9,815 nucleotides of DNA from JADFQT01 sp047516825 (GCA_047516825.1 JAKZUA010000026.1:1-9815), one strand, 5' to 3'. Counted from the first letter of the stretch, positions 1 to 6,578 are shown. The notes: a model not told the origin generated them from the sequence alone. Program-made: numbers and translations.

Positions 1-1
1 G

Positions 2-943
2 GCCTTGCCTTCCATAGACATAGAGGAGCCCACGGTCAAGATGACCTTTGGGGTAAACACCTCGCCGTTCATGGGGCGAGAAGGGCCTCTTTGCACCTCA
101 CGTAACCTCCACGAAAGGCTGCTCAAGGAGCTAAGAACCAACGTCAGCCTGCGGGTAGAGCCGACCTCCACGCCGGACGAGTTCCTGGTTTCGGGACGGG
201 GAGAATTGCACCTGGCCATACTGGTCGAGACGATGAGACGGGAGGGGTACGAGTTTCAGGTTTCCAAGCCGGAACCGGTGACCAGGGTCATCAATGGGAA
301 GGTCCATGAGCCTTATGAGCTGCTGACCATAGACACCCGGGAGGAGTTTATCGGTCCTTTGACGGAAAACCTCTCCGGTCGTCTGGCCCAGCTAGTCGAC
401 ATGCGCAACGACGGCGCCGGAAATGTGCGCCTGGAGTACCGCATCCCCACCAGGGGACTGATCGGATTCCGGTCCTTCTTTCTGCGCATCACCCGGGGGA
501 ACGGAGAAGACAACAGTGTATTTCTTGACTACCAGCCGATGACAGGGGAGGTAAAGTCGGACCTGGGCGGGGTCCTGGTGGCCACGGAAAAGGGGGTGGC
601 GGTTACTTACGGGCTCCTGAACGCTCAGGGAAGGGGCAGCACCTTTGTGGAACCGGGGACCTCGGTGTACGAAGGGATGATCGTGGGAATGCATCCCCGA
701 GATGGAGACATCGGCATCAATGTCTGCAAAGAAAAAAAGCTGACCAACATGCGTTCCTCCACCGCCGACATCGCCAAGCGGCTTAGCCCCATGGTCAACT
801 TGAGCTTGGATGAATCCCTGGATTTCATATCCTCTGATGAGTTGGTGGAGGTAACTCCCCAGAGCCTGAGGCTGCGAAAAAGGAAGCTTTCCTCAGCAGC
901 GCGGCAAAAAAGGCGCCGGGATGGCGAGAATCCCCGGGCTTAG
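2..943 (+). CDS. typA: GTP-binding protein TypA/BipA, C-terminal part (5' end outside window)
   Basis: This is the C-terminal half of the translational GTPase TypA/BipA, which binds the ribosome in an EF-G-like way and helps ribosome assembly and growth under stress. The frame is open to the window edge, so the TTG at 5 is not a real start; the GTPase domain and most of the beta-barrel domain lie upstream. Counting from the Leu at position 5, hallmark segments are VNTSPFMGREG (17-27), SGRGELHLAIL (63-73, the EF-G domain III-like segment), IPTRGLIGFRSFF (147-159), VYEGMIVGMHPR (221-232), KLTNMRSS (245-252) and DELVEVTPQSLRLRKR (278-293). The order and spacing match E. coli BipA as I recall it, including the BipA-specific C-terminal domain and basic tail. 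No disruption is seen. The next gene follows after 91 bases on the same strand. Confidence 0.97.
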   Translation, partial: ALPSIDIEEPTVKMTFGVNTSPFMGREGPLCTSRNLHERLLKELRTNVSLRVEPTSTPDEFLVSGRGELHLAILVETMRREGYEFQVSKPEPVTRVINGKVHEPYELLTIDTREEFIGPLTENLSGRLAQLVDMRNDGAGNVRLEYRIPTRGLIGFRSFFLRITRGNGEDNSVFLDYQPMTGEVKSDLGGVLVATEKGVAVTYGLLNAQGRGSTFVEPGTSVYEGMIVGMHPRDGDIGINVCKEKKLTNMRSSTADIAKRLSPMVNLSLDESLDFISSDELVEVTPQSLRLRKRKLSSAARQKRRRDGENPRA

Positions 944-1034
944 TGCTTGCGGTCCGGGGCTGGGCAATTTGGGAACTCCGGCGGACAGTGGCTCCAAATA
1001 GTTCATTGAATCGCGGCGAAAGTGGAGAGCAGGT

Positions 1035-1301
1035 ATGAGACCATACGATTGGTATCATAAAGCCGTGGAGAAAATTGGGACCTTTCTGCCCGGCCTGGAC
1101 CCGAACCTGGAGGTGGAGCTAGATACCACTGTTGTTACGCCGAACCAGGGCGGCGAGGAATACACCACCTTCGTGCTGGTCTTCTCCCACTCGTCAAATC
1201 CCAACCTCCAGTGGACGATGGAGGTGGAGCTGGACGAGGATTACATCGAAAACGAGCTGGAGCAGGTAGTTACCAATATCTACCTGCAGCGGATCGAGTA
1301 A
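1035..1301 (+). CDS. small acidic protein of unknown function (88 aa)
   Basis: I do not recognise this protein. It starts at an ATG preceded by GGAGAGCAGGT, a good ribosome binding site, and ends in TAA. The sequence is acidic and has no membrane segment, signal peptide or cysteine. It begins with an aromatic-rich stretch (MRPYDWYHKAVEKIG), has a Pro/Gly turn (FLPGLDPNLE), a likely beta-rich middle (EYTTFVLVFSH) and ends in an amphipathic acidic segment (DEDYIENELEQVV) that could form a helix. That alternation looks like a folded small cytoplasmic domain, not a chance frame. It follows typA on the same strand with no obvious terminator between, so co-transcription is possible, but nothing here says what it does. 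Confidence 0.75.
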   Translation: MRPYDWYHKAVEKIGTFLPGLDPNLEVELDTTVVTPNQGGEEYTTFVLVFSHSSNPNLQWTMEVELDEDYIENELEQVVTNIYLQRIE

Positions 1302-1407
1302 TTGACTGACAGCTTGCCTCGGAGATAGGGCTTTCTCTCCCACCTGATCCAGGGTTTTGGAGTAGGGTTAAAGAGTTCGTTGACTACCGGGCTCAAGGGG
1401 TCATCCC

Positions 1408-1462
1408 AGGTTGGGCTTGGGCTTCCTCTCACCTTGTGGGAGAGGAAGCCCAAGCCCAACCT
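1408..1462. repeat. perfect 23-bp inverted repeat, REP-like hairpin
   Basis: The arms 1408-1430 (core GGGCTTGGGCTTCCTCTC) and 1440-1462 are exact reverse complements, 23 of 23, around a 9-base loop (ACCTTGTGG). CC/GG pairing inside the loop could extend the stem past a bulged A. Words such as CTCACCTTGTGGGAGAGG recall a common class of intergenic hairpin repeats built on CTCTCCC/GGGAGAG, but that likeness is from memory. Its place between convergent genes fits such elements or a bidirectional transcription barrier. Confidence 0.85.
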
Positions 1463-1482
1463 TCTCCCATCAAGGGAGAAGG
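1460..1482. repeat. second hairpin, 9-bp perfect stem, overlapping the first
   Basis: CCTTCTCCC (1460-1468) and GGGAGAAGG (1474-1482) are perfect reverse complements around the loop ATCAA. The left arm shares three bases (1460-1462) with the right arm of the larger hairpin, so the outermost pairs of the two compete. The two hairpins together make one compact 75-base element. Confidence 0.8.
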
Positions 1483-1574
1483 GGCTATTATCAGGCCATA
1501 CCAGGATGCGTATTTCTCTATTGCAGCGCGGACAATGCGCCAGGATTTTTAAACCTACTCTTTAAGCAAAAACC

Positions 1575-1982
1575 TTACGATGTAGCCCAGCCGGTGTGGG
1601 AGATGTCGATAATCACCCCGTTGGGGCCGGCCCATTTCATCTCGAAGTTGGCTGCTCCTCCCGTCGCCATAGCAGCATCCAGACCTTCCCTGGAGTTAAG
1701 CTGCTGGCCTTTTACCTGGTTGAGCTGTTCGCAAGCCTGATCCAGGTCATCTACCTGAAAGCCCAGGTGGTGAATCCCGTTGTAGTTGGGGCCATCCGGT
1801 CCCACGTCGGCGTCCTTCTCCGTTTTCCAATTGAGGATGGCCAGGTTAATGTAGCCATCGCTGAGGAAGACTGCGCCGTTGTCGCTGCGACGAATTTCCT
1901 CCAAATCAAAGGCCGCTTTATAGAACTCCGCCACTTCCCCCGGATTTTCCGTGGTCAATGCTATATGTCTGATCTTGGCCAT
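1575..1982 (-). CDS. VOC-superfamily (glyoxalase/bleomycin-resistance fold) protein
   Basis: This 135-residue protein has the paired beta-alpha-beta-beta-beta modules of the vicinal oxygen chelate fold. Module one opens with IRHIALTTENPGEVAEFYKA (residues 4-23) and module two with IHHLGFQVDDLDQACEQL (70-87). Candidate metal ligands are His6, His72 and Asp126 in GVIIDIS near the C-terminus; Asp instead of the common Glu at the last site is a slight departure. The length is normal for single-domain VOC proteins. The ATG is preceded by GGGAGGATTTTAT, a strong ribosome binding site, and a near-consensus promoter lies 53-81 bases upstream. Family members include glyoxalases, epimerases, dioxygenases and resistance proteins; the substrate cannot be read from the sequence. 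The gene stands alone, divergent from the methyltransferase gene. Confidence 0.9.
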   Translation of the reverse strand: MAKIRHIALTTENPGEVAEFYKAAFDLEEIRRSDNGAVFLSDGYINLAILNWKTEKDADVGPDGPNYNGIHHLGFQVDDLDQACEQLNQVKGQQLNSREGLDAAMATGGAANFEMKWAGPNGVIIDISHTGWATS

Positions 1983-2034
1983 AAAATCCTCCCATTAAAT
2001 TGAAACCTAGGTTGTCCTGCCTAAGATTGAAGCG

Positions 2035-2063
2035 ATTATAACTTCCCGCTCCTATCCATTCAA
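2035..2063 (-). promoter_or_regulatory. sigma-70-type promoter for the VOC gene
   Basis: On the minus strand, TTGAAT (2058-2063) is followed after exactly 17 bases by a perfect TATAAT (2035-2040). Transcription would start near 2028, giving a leader of about 45 bases before the ATG at 1982. The spacing and the perfect -10 box make this one of the two best promoters in the window. Confidence 0.75.
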
Positions 2064-2104
2064 CTGGAATTCTCTGAGCGGGCCGTCCTTTGAGTAAATC
2101 CCCC

Positions 2105-2110
2105 TATAAC
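2105..2110 (+). promoter_or_regulatory. weak candidate -10 box for the methyltransferase gene
   Basis: TATAAC lies 22 bases upstream of the ATG at 2133. No recognisable -35 hexamer sits 16-18 bases before it, so this is only a possible plus-strand promoter. Confidence 0.25.
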
Positions 2111-2132
2111 GCCCCAAAAGCGAAGGCGTGAT

Positions 2133-2903
2133 ATGATCTGGAAGTTAGCCTTTCAGCGCAATTCAGGGAAGGGTCCGCGGGAAGATTTTCACCCTCATCA
2201 AGAGACGGTAAAAGCCGGAATGGAACTCGCTCGAGCCAAGAAAAAACTCCTCAAGAGCCTGGGTTGCCAAATAGCTTCTGGCGCCGTATTGCAGTCCATG
2301 GCGGCGGTGCCGAGGGAGCTTTTCGTCCCGGCGGAGAGCCAGCATTTGGCCTATCAGGACGTCGCCCTTAGTATCGGCGAAGGCCAAACCATATCCCAGC
2401 CGTATATCGTAGCCATGATGACCCAGGCTCTGGAGTTGCAAGGTAATGAAAGGGTGCTGGAAATCGGCACGGGCAGTGGCTACCAGGCGGCGATACTGTC
2501 CCTTATGCTCCCGAACGGCCACTTGTTTTCTATAGAGAGAGTCCCCGTCTTAGCCGAGAGGGCCCGGGCGCTGCTTCAAACCCTGGGGCGTAGCAACGTC
2601 ACTGTAGAGTTGGCTGGTGAAACCCTGGGAGCTCCCCAGCATGGCCCCCCTCGCGGCCCATTTGATGCCATCATAGTTACCGCCGCCGCTCCCAACCTTC
2701 CTCCCTCACTAACTTCCCAGCTGGCCATGAGCGGGCGGTTGGTCATTCCCATCGGGTCCCTGGATTGCCAGGAATTAACTCAGGCCCGGCGCACCGATGA
2801 GGGATTATCCATCCATTGGCTGGGGACCTGTCGCTTCGTACCCTTGCTCGGCAACGATGGCTTTGGGGAGGTCGATCCGACCCGCCCTGCAGTGCTGGAA
2901 TAG
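2133..2903 (+). CDS. pcm: protein-L-isoaspartate O-methyltransferase
   Basis: The enzyme methylates L-isoaspartyl residues in damaged proteins with S-adenosylmethionine and so starts their repair in the cytoplasm. Diagnostic segments, in a 256-residue product, are AAVPRELFVP (57-66), IGEGQTISQPYIVAMM (81-96, the substrate loop with its family serine), SAM motif I VLEIGTGSGYQ (108-118), PFDAIIVTAAAP (176-187) and RFVPLLG (234-240). Two things are odd. The usual GDGxxG between motif I and PFDAI reads AGETLG (161-166), losing the aspartate. The product is also about 30 residues longer at the N-terminus than typical members. The ATG at 2133 has GAAGG six bases upstream; the in-frame ATG at 2220 (MELARAKKK) matches the family start better but has a poor ribosome binding site. 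The gene is divergent from the VOC gene. Confidence 0.93.
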   Translation: MIWKLAFQRNSGKGPREDFHPHQETVKAGMELARAKKKLLKSLGCQIASGAVLQSMAAVPRELFVPAESQHLAYQDVALSIGEGQTISQPYIVAMMTQALELQGNERVLEIGTGSGYQAAILSLMLPNGHLFSIERVPVLAERARALLQTLGRSNVTVELAGETLGAPQHGPPRGPFDAIIVTAAAPNLPPSLTSQLAMSGRLVIPIGSLDCQELTQARRTDEGLSIHWLGTCRFVPLLGNDGFGEVDPTRPAVLE

Positions 2904-2971
2904 GATGCTTGAATCGGAATTGGGCCGACAGGATCCAGACCCGCCTACGTCTCAGGAGGAAGGGGACTTTG

Positions 2972-2991
2972 GGTCCAACGGCAGTTGGACC
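2972..2991. repeat. short perfect hairpin downstream of pcm
   Basis: GGTCCAAC and GTTGGACC form a perfect 8-bp stem around GGCA. It lies 68 bases past the pcm stop and no T-run follows on the plus strand, so it is at best a weak 3'-end structure for the pcm transcript. Confidence 0.5.
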
Positions 2992-3004
2992 GAGGCGGCC
3001 AATG

Positions 3005-3035
3005 AAAAAGGGCGGGACTCAACTGAGCCCCGCCC
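3005..3035 (-). terminator. intrinsic terminator of the RTX-like gene
   Basis: On the minus strand GGGCGGGGCTC, loop AGTT, GAGTCCCGCCC form an 11-bp GC-rich stem with one G-U pair, directly followed by TTTTT (3005-3009). It lies 25 bases after the TGA that ends the restored reading frame (3060-3062), as expected for a functional gene end. Confidence 0.88.
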
Positions 3036-3059
3036 CGTTGCTGGCAGTGCCTTCGTGCG

Positions 3060-3254
3060 TCAGGGAACGTTGGTCACCTTTTCACAATCAGTTTCGGTAT
3101 CGATATCCGTCTCTCCGCCGCCTCCGTTGCAGTTGTCGTTGTCACCGCCGCCGTCGAGGTCGTCTTGGCCGTCACCGGCGACCAGCTTGTCGTCGCCAGG
3201 ACCCCCAAAGAGATCGTCGTCGCCCTCGCCGCTGTTGAGGTTGTCTCTACCGCC
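3060..3254 (-). pseudogene. displaced C-terminal part of the RTX-like protein
   Basis: This stretch is open in the frame offset by one base from the upstream part and carries the expected continuation: acidic Gly-Asp repeats (SGEGDDDLFGGPGDDKLVAG, then GDGQDDLDGGGDNDN) and a tail DTETDCEKVTNVP ending in TGA. It has no start or ribosome binding site of its own. If the extra base at 3255 is ignored, the junction reads Gly-Gly-Gly-Gly-Arg-Asp and the two parts form one protein of about 196 residues. The conserved-looking repeats and intact 3' terminator suggest a very recent mutation or a base-calling error. Confidence 0.75.
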
Positions 3255-3651
3255 AGCCGCCGTTTATCACGTCGTCCACGGCGCTGCCAGTGATGGTATC
3301 GTTGCCATCATTTCCATTGAGGATGACCCCAAGGAGACCACTGAAGGCTGCCACAGTGACAGAGCTGAGATTGATGGTATCTTGTCCTCCGGCTCCGTTG
3401 ACCACAATCCCGGTGATGACGGAGCAAAGCTTTGGGCCTGTGGTCGGATCTGCCCCGTTTGCCTTAACATTGCCGCCGGAGCAGGTGATTCTGATCGAGT
3501 CGCTAGCGCCATCGCTAGTGACGGTCCAAACCGTTCCAGCGACGCTGTTGCCAGTGATGGCAGCACTCGCTGGCTGCCCGTGTCCCAGGGCAACCGTTGC
3601 TACCAGCACTGCGACAACCGCCACCGCCCCAAGTACTGTCAGGTTCCTCAT
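3247..3651 (-). CDS. secreted RTX-like calcium-binding protein, frameshifted (134 aa as read)
   Basis: This is an exported protein with hemolysin-type (RTX) nonapeptide-like repeats, which fold into a calcium-loaded beta-roll outside the cell. The ATG at 3651 is fixed by an ideal AAGGAGGT six bases upstream. Residues 1-30 are a signal peptide: MRNL, a hydrophobic core (VLGAVAVVAVLVATVAL) and the cleavage-like site PASA-A. Two cysteines (57 and 76) flank a loop, followed by VNGAGGQDTINLS and GNDGNDTITGSAVDDVINGG (113-132). The frame then meets TAG at once, two codons after Gly-Gly, because of one extra base; the repeats continue in the next frame to 3060. Length and two-part layout recall short secreted calcium-binding proteins of Chloroflexota and Actinomycetota. 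As read, the product lacks most of its repeats. Its function is unknown; surface or matrix roles are a guess. Confidence 0.8.
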   Translation of the reverse strand: MRNLTVLGAVAVVAVLVATVALGHGQPASAAITGNSVAGTVWTVTSDGASDSIRITCSGGNVKANGADPTTGPKLCSVITGIVVNGAGGQDTINLSSVTVAAFSGLLGVILNGNDGNDTITGSAVDDVINGGWR

Positions 3652-3656
3652 CGGAA

Positions 3657-3664
3657 ACCTCCTT
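3657..3664 (-). promoter_or_regulatory. ribosome binding site fixing the RTX-like gene start
   Basis: AAGGAGGT on the minus strand is a full anti-16S match, with a six-base spacer (TTTCCG) after its GGAGG core and T. It selects the ATG at 3651 over the in-frame ATG at 3789, which would put 46 uncharacteristic residues before the signal peptide. Confidence 0.85.
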
Positions 3665-3668
3665 AAGT

Positions 3669-3699
3669 AAAAAGCTTGCCCCAGCCGTAGGCCGGGGCA
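3669..3699 (-). terminator. hairpin plus T-run in the leader of the RTX-like gene
   Basis: On the minus strand TGCCCCGGCC, loop TAC, GGCTGGGGCA form a 10-bp stem with one C-A mismatch, followed by AAGC and TTTTT (3669-3673). The T-run ends only a few bases before the ribosome binding site. It could be the terminator of the upstream MFS gene, or a leader attenuator for the RTX-like gene, since there is hardly room for a promoter behind it. Confidence 0.5.
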
Positions 3700-3850
3700 G
3701 CGGGAGCAGTGTCGTGGGATTACTAAACCTGAAGTAAGACCTGATTGGTCCCTATATAGTGACAGTTGGAGACAGCCCGACGGCGACAATTCCAGAAAGT
3801 AGTGAAGACCTGGTGATCGACACTCCCGTCCTGTGGTTTAGCCCTTTGGG

Positions 3851-5311
3851 TCAGTCAGGCAGCGCCTCCGCTGGCAGCTGGGGAGGTTTTGCCGCCAAGA
3901 CCAGCAACCCTCCGGACCAAACGGCAAGCGCGAACACCAGGAAGGGTGCCCGATAGCTATCAGTGGCGTCAAACAAAAATCCGGCCACAACCGGACCCAG
4001 GGCCTGTCCACCGATTTGAGCGGACAACGTCAGCCCGCGGATGCTGCCCAGATGCTGCCTACCGTAATAGTCGGCCCAGGCCAGTCTCACCAGCAGGTGG
4101 AGCCCACCGACGCCAAACCCAACCAACGCCGCCGATGCCAGCATTGCCGGCGGCGTGGAACTCACGATGGTGCTCAGGACGGCGACACCGACCAGCAAGG
4201 CCGCCAAGGACAGTAAAAATCTGACTGGTAGTCGCCGTCCCATAAATCCCCAGAATAGTCCTCCAGCTATCTGGGCGGCGGCATAGGTTCCGGCGCTCAG
4301 CGCGGCCAGCGGTCCGGGTATGCCCTGATTTATGTAGTGGGCCACCTGGTGGAGGCTGACGCCGCCCTGTACCATGAATCCGGCGGCGGCAAAGGTGGAT
4401 AGAAGCCAGAAGGACCTGGTTCGTAGAGCCTGGCCAACGGTAAAGTTGGCTTCCAGATCGGCTATAGGAGTGGCATCCGACCCAATATCAGGCCCGTCCC
4501 CGGCGGCTTCGCTTACAGTTCCTTCGGCGGCTCCTTCTTTGGCTTCTACTCGGGCCGTTGTCCTGGGAAGGGGATCGGCCTCTAGGTCCATGTCCTCGGG
4601 CCGGCGCGCCATCAGCAACAACGAAGGGAAAATCCCCACCGCCAGGGTGAGAATTCCCAAGACCGTCCAGGCAGCGCGCCAGCCCCACTCTCCTATTATC
4701 AGCTGGGCCGTCACAGGTATGATGGCGAGCCCGGCGCCCTTGGCGACCGTATCTACCGCCAGTCCCAGGGGGCGACGGCGGACAAACCAGTTGCTGATGG
4801 CGACAGGCAGTCCCAGCTCCAGTGGGCCGGTGAATATCACGCGGCCGGGTATGTATAGGGAATAAAAGGCCCAGGGGGTTGAGATTAGCGCCAGCCCGAT
4901 GGCGAAAACCCCAGTAAGTAGCGAGGACCCGGCGATCAGCGCTCCCGTCCCGTAGCGGTCGATCCAGCGTCCCACCAGCGGAGAGATCACCACCGCGCAG
5001 AGGCCTCCCAGGCTGACCGCGCCGGAGAGCAGGCCTACGGACCAATCCAGCTCCTGGGTCATGGGCACCACGAAGACAGACAGGGTCGCTACGGCCATCA
5101 CCGTACGGGCGGTGAGGCTGACGGTTACGGTGTCGGCGGCGATTACCCACCCGTAATAAAAGGGCAATGAATGGGCCAGCCGGCGGCGAAAAGACGTGGC
5201 GTTCAACACAACTTTTGAAAGCTCTGGGGTAGGCTCCGGCTCGAGTCCCCATTGGGCCAATAAATTAGGCGAGGTAGCTTCCGAATTTGCGGATACATTA
5301 GGCAGCGGCAA
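3851..5311 (-). CDS. MFS transporter, monocarboxylate/oxalate-formate antiporter type
   Basis: This 486-residue inner-membrane carrier of the major facilitator superfamily probably moves a small organic acid. About twelve membrane segments fall in two halves: segments start at FYYGWVIAADTVTVS (51-65) and run to about 233; a hydrophilic acidic loop follows (about 235-295, Glu/Ala-rich), then the second half (about 300-474). The family signature GRWIDRYGTG (114-123) lies between segments 2 and 3, and WADYYGRQHLGSIRG (412-426) resembles the matching loop in monocarboxylate-type members. The start is weak: the TTG at 5311 is the first possible start after an in-frame stop, with no clear ribosome binding site and a hairpin just upstream; the GTG at 5209 is an alternative that keeps all membrane segments. 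It lies downstream of the LLM monooxygenase gene on the same strand. The substrate is unknown. Confidence 0.88.
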   Translation of the reverse strand: MPLPNVSANSEATSPNLLAQWGLEPEPTPELSKVVLNATSFRRRLAHSLPFYYGWVIAADTVTVSLTARTVMAVATLSVFVVPMTQELDWSVGLLSGAVSLGGLCAVVISPLVGRWIDRYGTGALIAGSSLLTGVFAIGLALISTPWAFYSLYIPGRVIFTGPLELGLPVAISNWFVRRRPLGLAVDTVAKGAGLAIIPVTAQLIIGEWGWRAAWTVLGILTLAVGIFPSLLLMARRPEDMDLEADPLPRTTARVEAKEGAAEGTVSEAAGDGPDIGSDATPIADLEANFTVGQALRTRSFWLLSTFAAAGFMVQGGVSLHQVAHYINQGIPGPLAALSAGTYAAAQIAGGLFWGFMGRRLPVRFLLSLAALLVGVAVLSTIVSSTPPAMLASAALVGFGVGGLHLLVRLAWADYYGRQHLGSIRGLTLSAQIGGQALGPVVAGFLFDATDSYRAPFLVFALAVWSGGLLVLAAKPPQLPAEALPD

Positions 5312-5312
5312 G

Positions 5313-5345
5313 CCGGGCTGAGTTTAGGACCATAACCCAGCCCGG
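5313..5345. repeat. inverted repeat at the MFS start
   Basis: CCGGGCTG (5313-5320) and CAGCCCGG (5338-5345) are exact reverse complements around a 17-base loop. In the minus-strand transcript this hairpin would end two bases before the TTG start codon and could limit its access to ribosomes. Confidence 0.4.
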
Positions 5346-5367
5346 GCAAACCATTCCTAAAGTATGA

Positions 5368-5403
5368 AAGACCCTCTTGGCTGGTACCAGCCAAGAGGGT
5401 CTT
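5368..5403 (-). terminator. perfect 36-base palindrome between LLM and MFS genes
   Basis: The sequence is a perfect palindrome with 18-base half-sites; the left half begins AAGACCCTCTTGGCTG and the centre is GGTACC. As RNA it gives a 16-bp stem with loop GUAC. On the minus strand the stem end (GGTCTT) runs into TTCATACTTT, a poor T-tract. It lies 29 bases past the stop of the monooxygenase gene, so a terminator or a partial barrier that lowers MFS expression is likely; as DNA it could also be an operator. Confidence 0.6.
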
Positions 5404-5432
5404 GAGCTTTACCAAGGGGTGCCGGTAATGAC

Positions 5433-6515
5433 TCACCTGAGCCTGGGGGCAACTTCCTCGGCGTAGAGTCGGATGGAGTTGAGCATTCGGTCCGCCGAAA
5501 CCCCACCGCCTACGTTGGGCTCCATGATGACGCCATCCAGCTGGAATTCCTCGGCCAGGTGTTTCAGCTTGCTGACCACCGTATCAGGGCTCCCGTAGGC
5601 CAGGCGGTCCTCCAGCAGCTCTTCGTAGGTGACCTCTCTCAGCCGCTCCGCCCGCTCCGTCCTCTCTTCGGATGCTGTGGTGCCCGCCGCTGAGGCTGTT
5701 CGGGCAAAGTTCTCGGCCAATCGGCGGTAGGAATTGAAGGTACTCTCCTTGGGCTCATTCTGGCCCAGCTCGTCGGTTTCGGCCACGTATATTGGAATTC
5801 GCAGATAAACGTCACCCTTGCCCTCCAAGCCGGCCTCCTCGCGGGCTTCCCGATACAGCGCCAAATGCCGGGCCACCTGGGGCACGTCGAAGCCTCGCAG
5901 TCCGGTGACCACCGGGAAGCCCATCTTGCCCACCACCGGGAAGGTATCCATGGTGGTGGCGGCAACCCGAATGGGGGGATGCGGCTTCTGGAAGGGTTTG
6001 GGGACCACGCAAAGCTCGTTGAAGCTGAAGTATTTCCCCTCGTGGGAGAACCTTTCTTGAGTCCAGGCCTTGAGGATCACGTCCAGCGACTCCTGAAAGC
6101 GCTCCCGGCTCTCGGCGTAGGGGATGCCGTAGCCTTCGTAGGAGCGGGGAAAGCCGCTCCGGCCAACCCCAAAATCCAACCGCCCGCGGCTAACCTGATC
6201 CACGGTGGCGGCCTCCTCAGCCAAACGAACCGGGTGGCAGAGGGGCAGCACACTGACGCCAGTGGCGATCCGTATCCGTTTGGTGCGGCCGGCGATGGCG
6301 CTGGCCATGACCAGGGGAACCGATACCACCGAGGGAATTCCCGCGCCCATGGGGTCGCCGGGCTGCCGGGGGGCCGCAAAATGTCTCTCCGCCAGCCAGA
6401 CCCCGTCCAGACCCAACTCATCGGCCATTTCCGCTATGGAAAAGGCCTCTTCAAAGGCTTCCTCCTGGGTTCTACCTGGCCGGTAGTCGCATTCCATTAC
6501 CAGTCCGACGTGCAT
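5433..6515 (-). CDS. LLM-class (luciferase-like) flavin-dependent monooxygenase
   Basis: This 360-residue protein is of the bacterial luciferase-like superfamily, TIM-barrel enzymes that use FMN or F420, usually with reduced flavin and oxygen, to oxidise an organic substrate in the cytoplasm. Recognised segments are DELGLDGVWLAERHF (32-46), RIRIATGVSVLPLCHPVRLA (80-99), EEAATVDQVSRGRLDFGVGR (100-119), ESLDVILKAW (142-151) and PKPFQKPHPPIRVAA (173-187), plus the late SPDTVVSKLKHLAEEFQLDG (309-328) typical of the family. The length is normal. The ATG follows AGGAGGGATAG, a strong ribosome binding site. The gene lies after the YHS gene on the same strand, with a 115-base spacer that holds a tandem repeat. 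Whether it uses FMN or F420, and on what substrate, cannot be told; the context of acyl-CoA dehydrogenases favours a degradative role. Confidence 0.93.
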   Translation of the reverse strand: MHVGLVMECDYRPGRTQEEAFEEAFSIAEMADELGLDGVWLAERHFAAPRQPGDPMGAGIPSVVSVPLVMASAIAGRTKRIRIATGVSVLPLCHPVRLAEEAATVDQVSRGRLDFGVGRSGFPRSYEGYGIPYAESRERFQESLDVILKAWTQERFSHEGKYFSFNELCVVPKPFQKPHPPIRVAATTMDTFPVVGKMGFPVVTGLRGFDVPQVARHLALYREAREEAGLEGKGDVYLRIPIYVAETDELGQNEPKESTFNSYRRLAENFARTASAAGTTASEERTERAERLREVTYEELLEDRLAYGSPDTVVSKLKHLAEEFQLDGVIMEPNVGGGVSADRMLNSIRLYAEEVAPRLR

Positions 6516-6578
6516 CTATCCCTCCTGATTTCCCGGTCTGACACCCCAGGCAACTTTCTCGGCAGGTTTGCCCCGGAG

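Larger units (their letters stand above)
1302..1574. other. gene-free spacer between convergent genes
   Basis: This spacer of 273 bases lies between the 88-residue gene on the plus strand and the VOC gene on the minus strand. I see no convincing coding frame. Short open frames across 1380-1740 have no ribosome binding site, and their peptides mostly mirror the inverted repeat. The main content is the nested hairpin element at 1408-1482. No T-run follows either hairpin on either strand, so an intrinsic terminator is not evident. Confidence 0.6.

Noticed and set aside
1380..1740. Plus-strand frames of 61 and 109 residues across the hairpin element.
   Set aside because: No ribosome binding site, products mirror the inverted repeat, and the longer one runs into the antisense of the VOC gene.
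2797..3666. A 289-residue open frame on the plus strand.
   Set aside because: It overlaps the pcm end, is antisense to the RTX-like gene, has a Ser/Pro-biased low-complexity product and no ribosome binding site; it is a shadow of GC-rich repeat coding on the other strand.
3748..3790. TATATA (3753-3758, minus strand) as the -10 box of an RTX-like gene promoter.
   Set aside because: The nearest -35-like hexamer (TTGTCG) is 25 bases away and the 16-18 base positions carry GC-rich non-matching hexamers.
3740..3850. Words in the spacer before the RTX-like gene (GGGCTAAACC, GCCGTCGGGCTGTC on the minus strand) recall pieces of the c-di-GMP-I riboswitch.
   Set aside because: The core order and the GCAAAGCC element are missing and no paired stems of the right layout can be drawn; chance similarity is more likely. 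A covariance-model search would decide.
5299..5333. An 11-codon upstream reading frame overlapping the MFS start.
   Set aside because: It lacks a ribosome binding site and is too short to tell from chance.
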